Of a stretch of DNA of 7,568 nt, positions 7,285 to 7,568 are shown piece by piece. The translations under genes and the position numbers were made by a program. Below the pieces are notes generated by a model that did not search any database, was not told the origin of the DNA, and saw only the letters and a program-made list of their open reading frames with translations. The DNA is from Gammaproteobacteria bacterium (GTDB lineage Bacteria; Pseudomonadota; Gammaproteobacteria; HK1). The stretch is from the NCBI GenBank assembly GCA_020444775.1, contig JAGRHX010000351.1, positions 1 to 7,568 on the forward strand, read 5' to 3'. Within the stretch, counting starts at the first letter, position 1; each line of letters starts with the position of its first letter.

Positions 7285-7290
7285 TACAAT
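7285..7290 (+). promoter_or_regulatory. Putative -10 element of aroC (leaderless placement)
   Basis: TACAAT (5 of 6) ends 6 bases before the aroC ATG, so the expected transcription start falls on the A of the start codon. No Shine-Dalgarno lies in the 75 bases at a useful distance from the ATG. The -35 position (7262-7267) is poor, matching the consensus at only 2 of 6 bases, so the promoter is uncertain and aroC may also be read from prmB. Confidence 0.35.
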
Positions 7291-7296
7291 CGCGTC

Positions 7297-7568
7297 ATGG
7301 CTGGAAACACCTTTGGCCGTGTCTTCACGGTAACCACCTACGGCGAGAGTCACGGCCCGGCGATCGGTTGCATCGTCGATGGCTGCCCGCCCGGGCTGAT
7401 GCTCGACGCGACCGACATCCAGGTCGATCTGGAACGTCGTCGGCCGGGCAAGTCACGTCACACCACGCAGCGTCGCGAAACCGACGAGGTGCGCATCCTG
7501 TCCGGCGTGTTCGAGGGGGTCACCACCGGCACCCCCATCCACCTGATGATCGAGAACGTCGACCAGCG
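7297..7568 (+). CDS. aroC: Chorismate synthase AroC (partial, N-terminal 90 residues)
   Basis: Chorismate synthase converts 5-enolpyruvylshikimate-3-phosphate to chorismate with reduced FMN, the last step of the shikimate pathway to aromatic amino acids and folate. Ninety codons are visible before the right edge, about a quarter of the usual 350-360 residues. MAGNTFG at the N-terminus and [17 protein letters not shown] at 13-29 carry the family signature 1 with GESHG at 16-20. [19 protein letters not shown] (47-65) and [14 protein letters not shown] (68-81) match the flavin and substrate-binding N-terminal region of E. coli AroC almost residue for residue. The start is unambiguous from this alignment although no Shine-Dalgarno precedes it. 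Confidence 0.97.
   Translation, partial: MAGNTFGRVFTVTTYGESHGPAIGCIVDGCPPGLMLDATDIQVDLERRRPGKSRHTTQRRETDEVRILSGVFEGVTTGTPIHLMIENVDQ

Noticed and set aside
7264..7285. Short inverted repeats between prmB and aroC
   Set aside because: Only 5-6 bp stems in GC-rich DNA, overlapping each other and with no U-tract; not enough to call a terminator or attenuator.
5857..7353. Minus-strand ORF of 498 codons opposite the HD-GYP gene, prmB and the aroC start
   Set aside because: It is antisense to three strongly conserved genes and low in recognisable motifs; openness is a by-product of GC-rich third positions.

Overview
This 7.6 kb window is high-GC bacterial chromosome carrying five conserved protein genes and one small candidate gene. 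The encoded proteins (MutS, HtpG, PrmB, AroC) follow the Escherichia coli versions closely along their visible lengths, and PrmB next to AroC is a typical gammaproteobacterial pairing. I therefore read the source as a GC-rich gammaproteobacterium and would not name a genus. There are no tRNAs, rRNAs, insertion sequences, phage genes or CRISPR repeats, and codon use looks even throughout, so this looks like core genome.

Layout: mutS (mismatch repair) runs leftward from about 1979 and leaves the left edge within its ATPase domain. A 264-base divergent intergenic region follows, with a strong heat-shock (sigma-32) promoter match for htpG. The Hsp90 chaperone gene htpG runs rightward from 2244 to 4181 and is followed at once by a 15-bp hairpin. 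After a 282-base gap comes a 571-residue GAF plus HD-GYP protein (4464-6179), a probable cyclic-di-GMP phosphodiesterase with a helical insert of about 110 residues inside its HD-GYP domain. Its stop overlaps a 32-codon ORF (6179-6277) built around three copies of an in-frame 12-base repeat. That ORF in turn overlaps the start of prmB (6274-7221), which methylates ribosomal protein L3. The 5' part of aroC (chorismate synthase) starts at 7297 and runs off the right edge.

Working together: mutS and htpG are separate, divergent units. The HD-GYP gene, the small ORF and prmB are spaced and overlapped like one translationally coupled operon, and aroC may be read from it or from its own promoter. 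mutS and aroC lack a Shine-Dalgarno sequence. Each has a -10-like hexamer placed so that transcription would begin at or one base from the start codon, which suggests leaderless mRNAs. htpG has a similar hexamer near its start in addition to the sigma-32 site.

I see no clearly novel multi-gene system. The most interesting points are the small repeat-bearing ORF, the start-codon-proximal -10 elements, the HD-GYP insert, and the operon-like linkage of a second-messenger enzyme to prmB and aroC.
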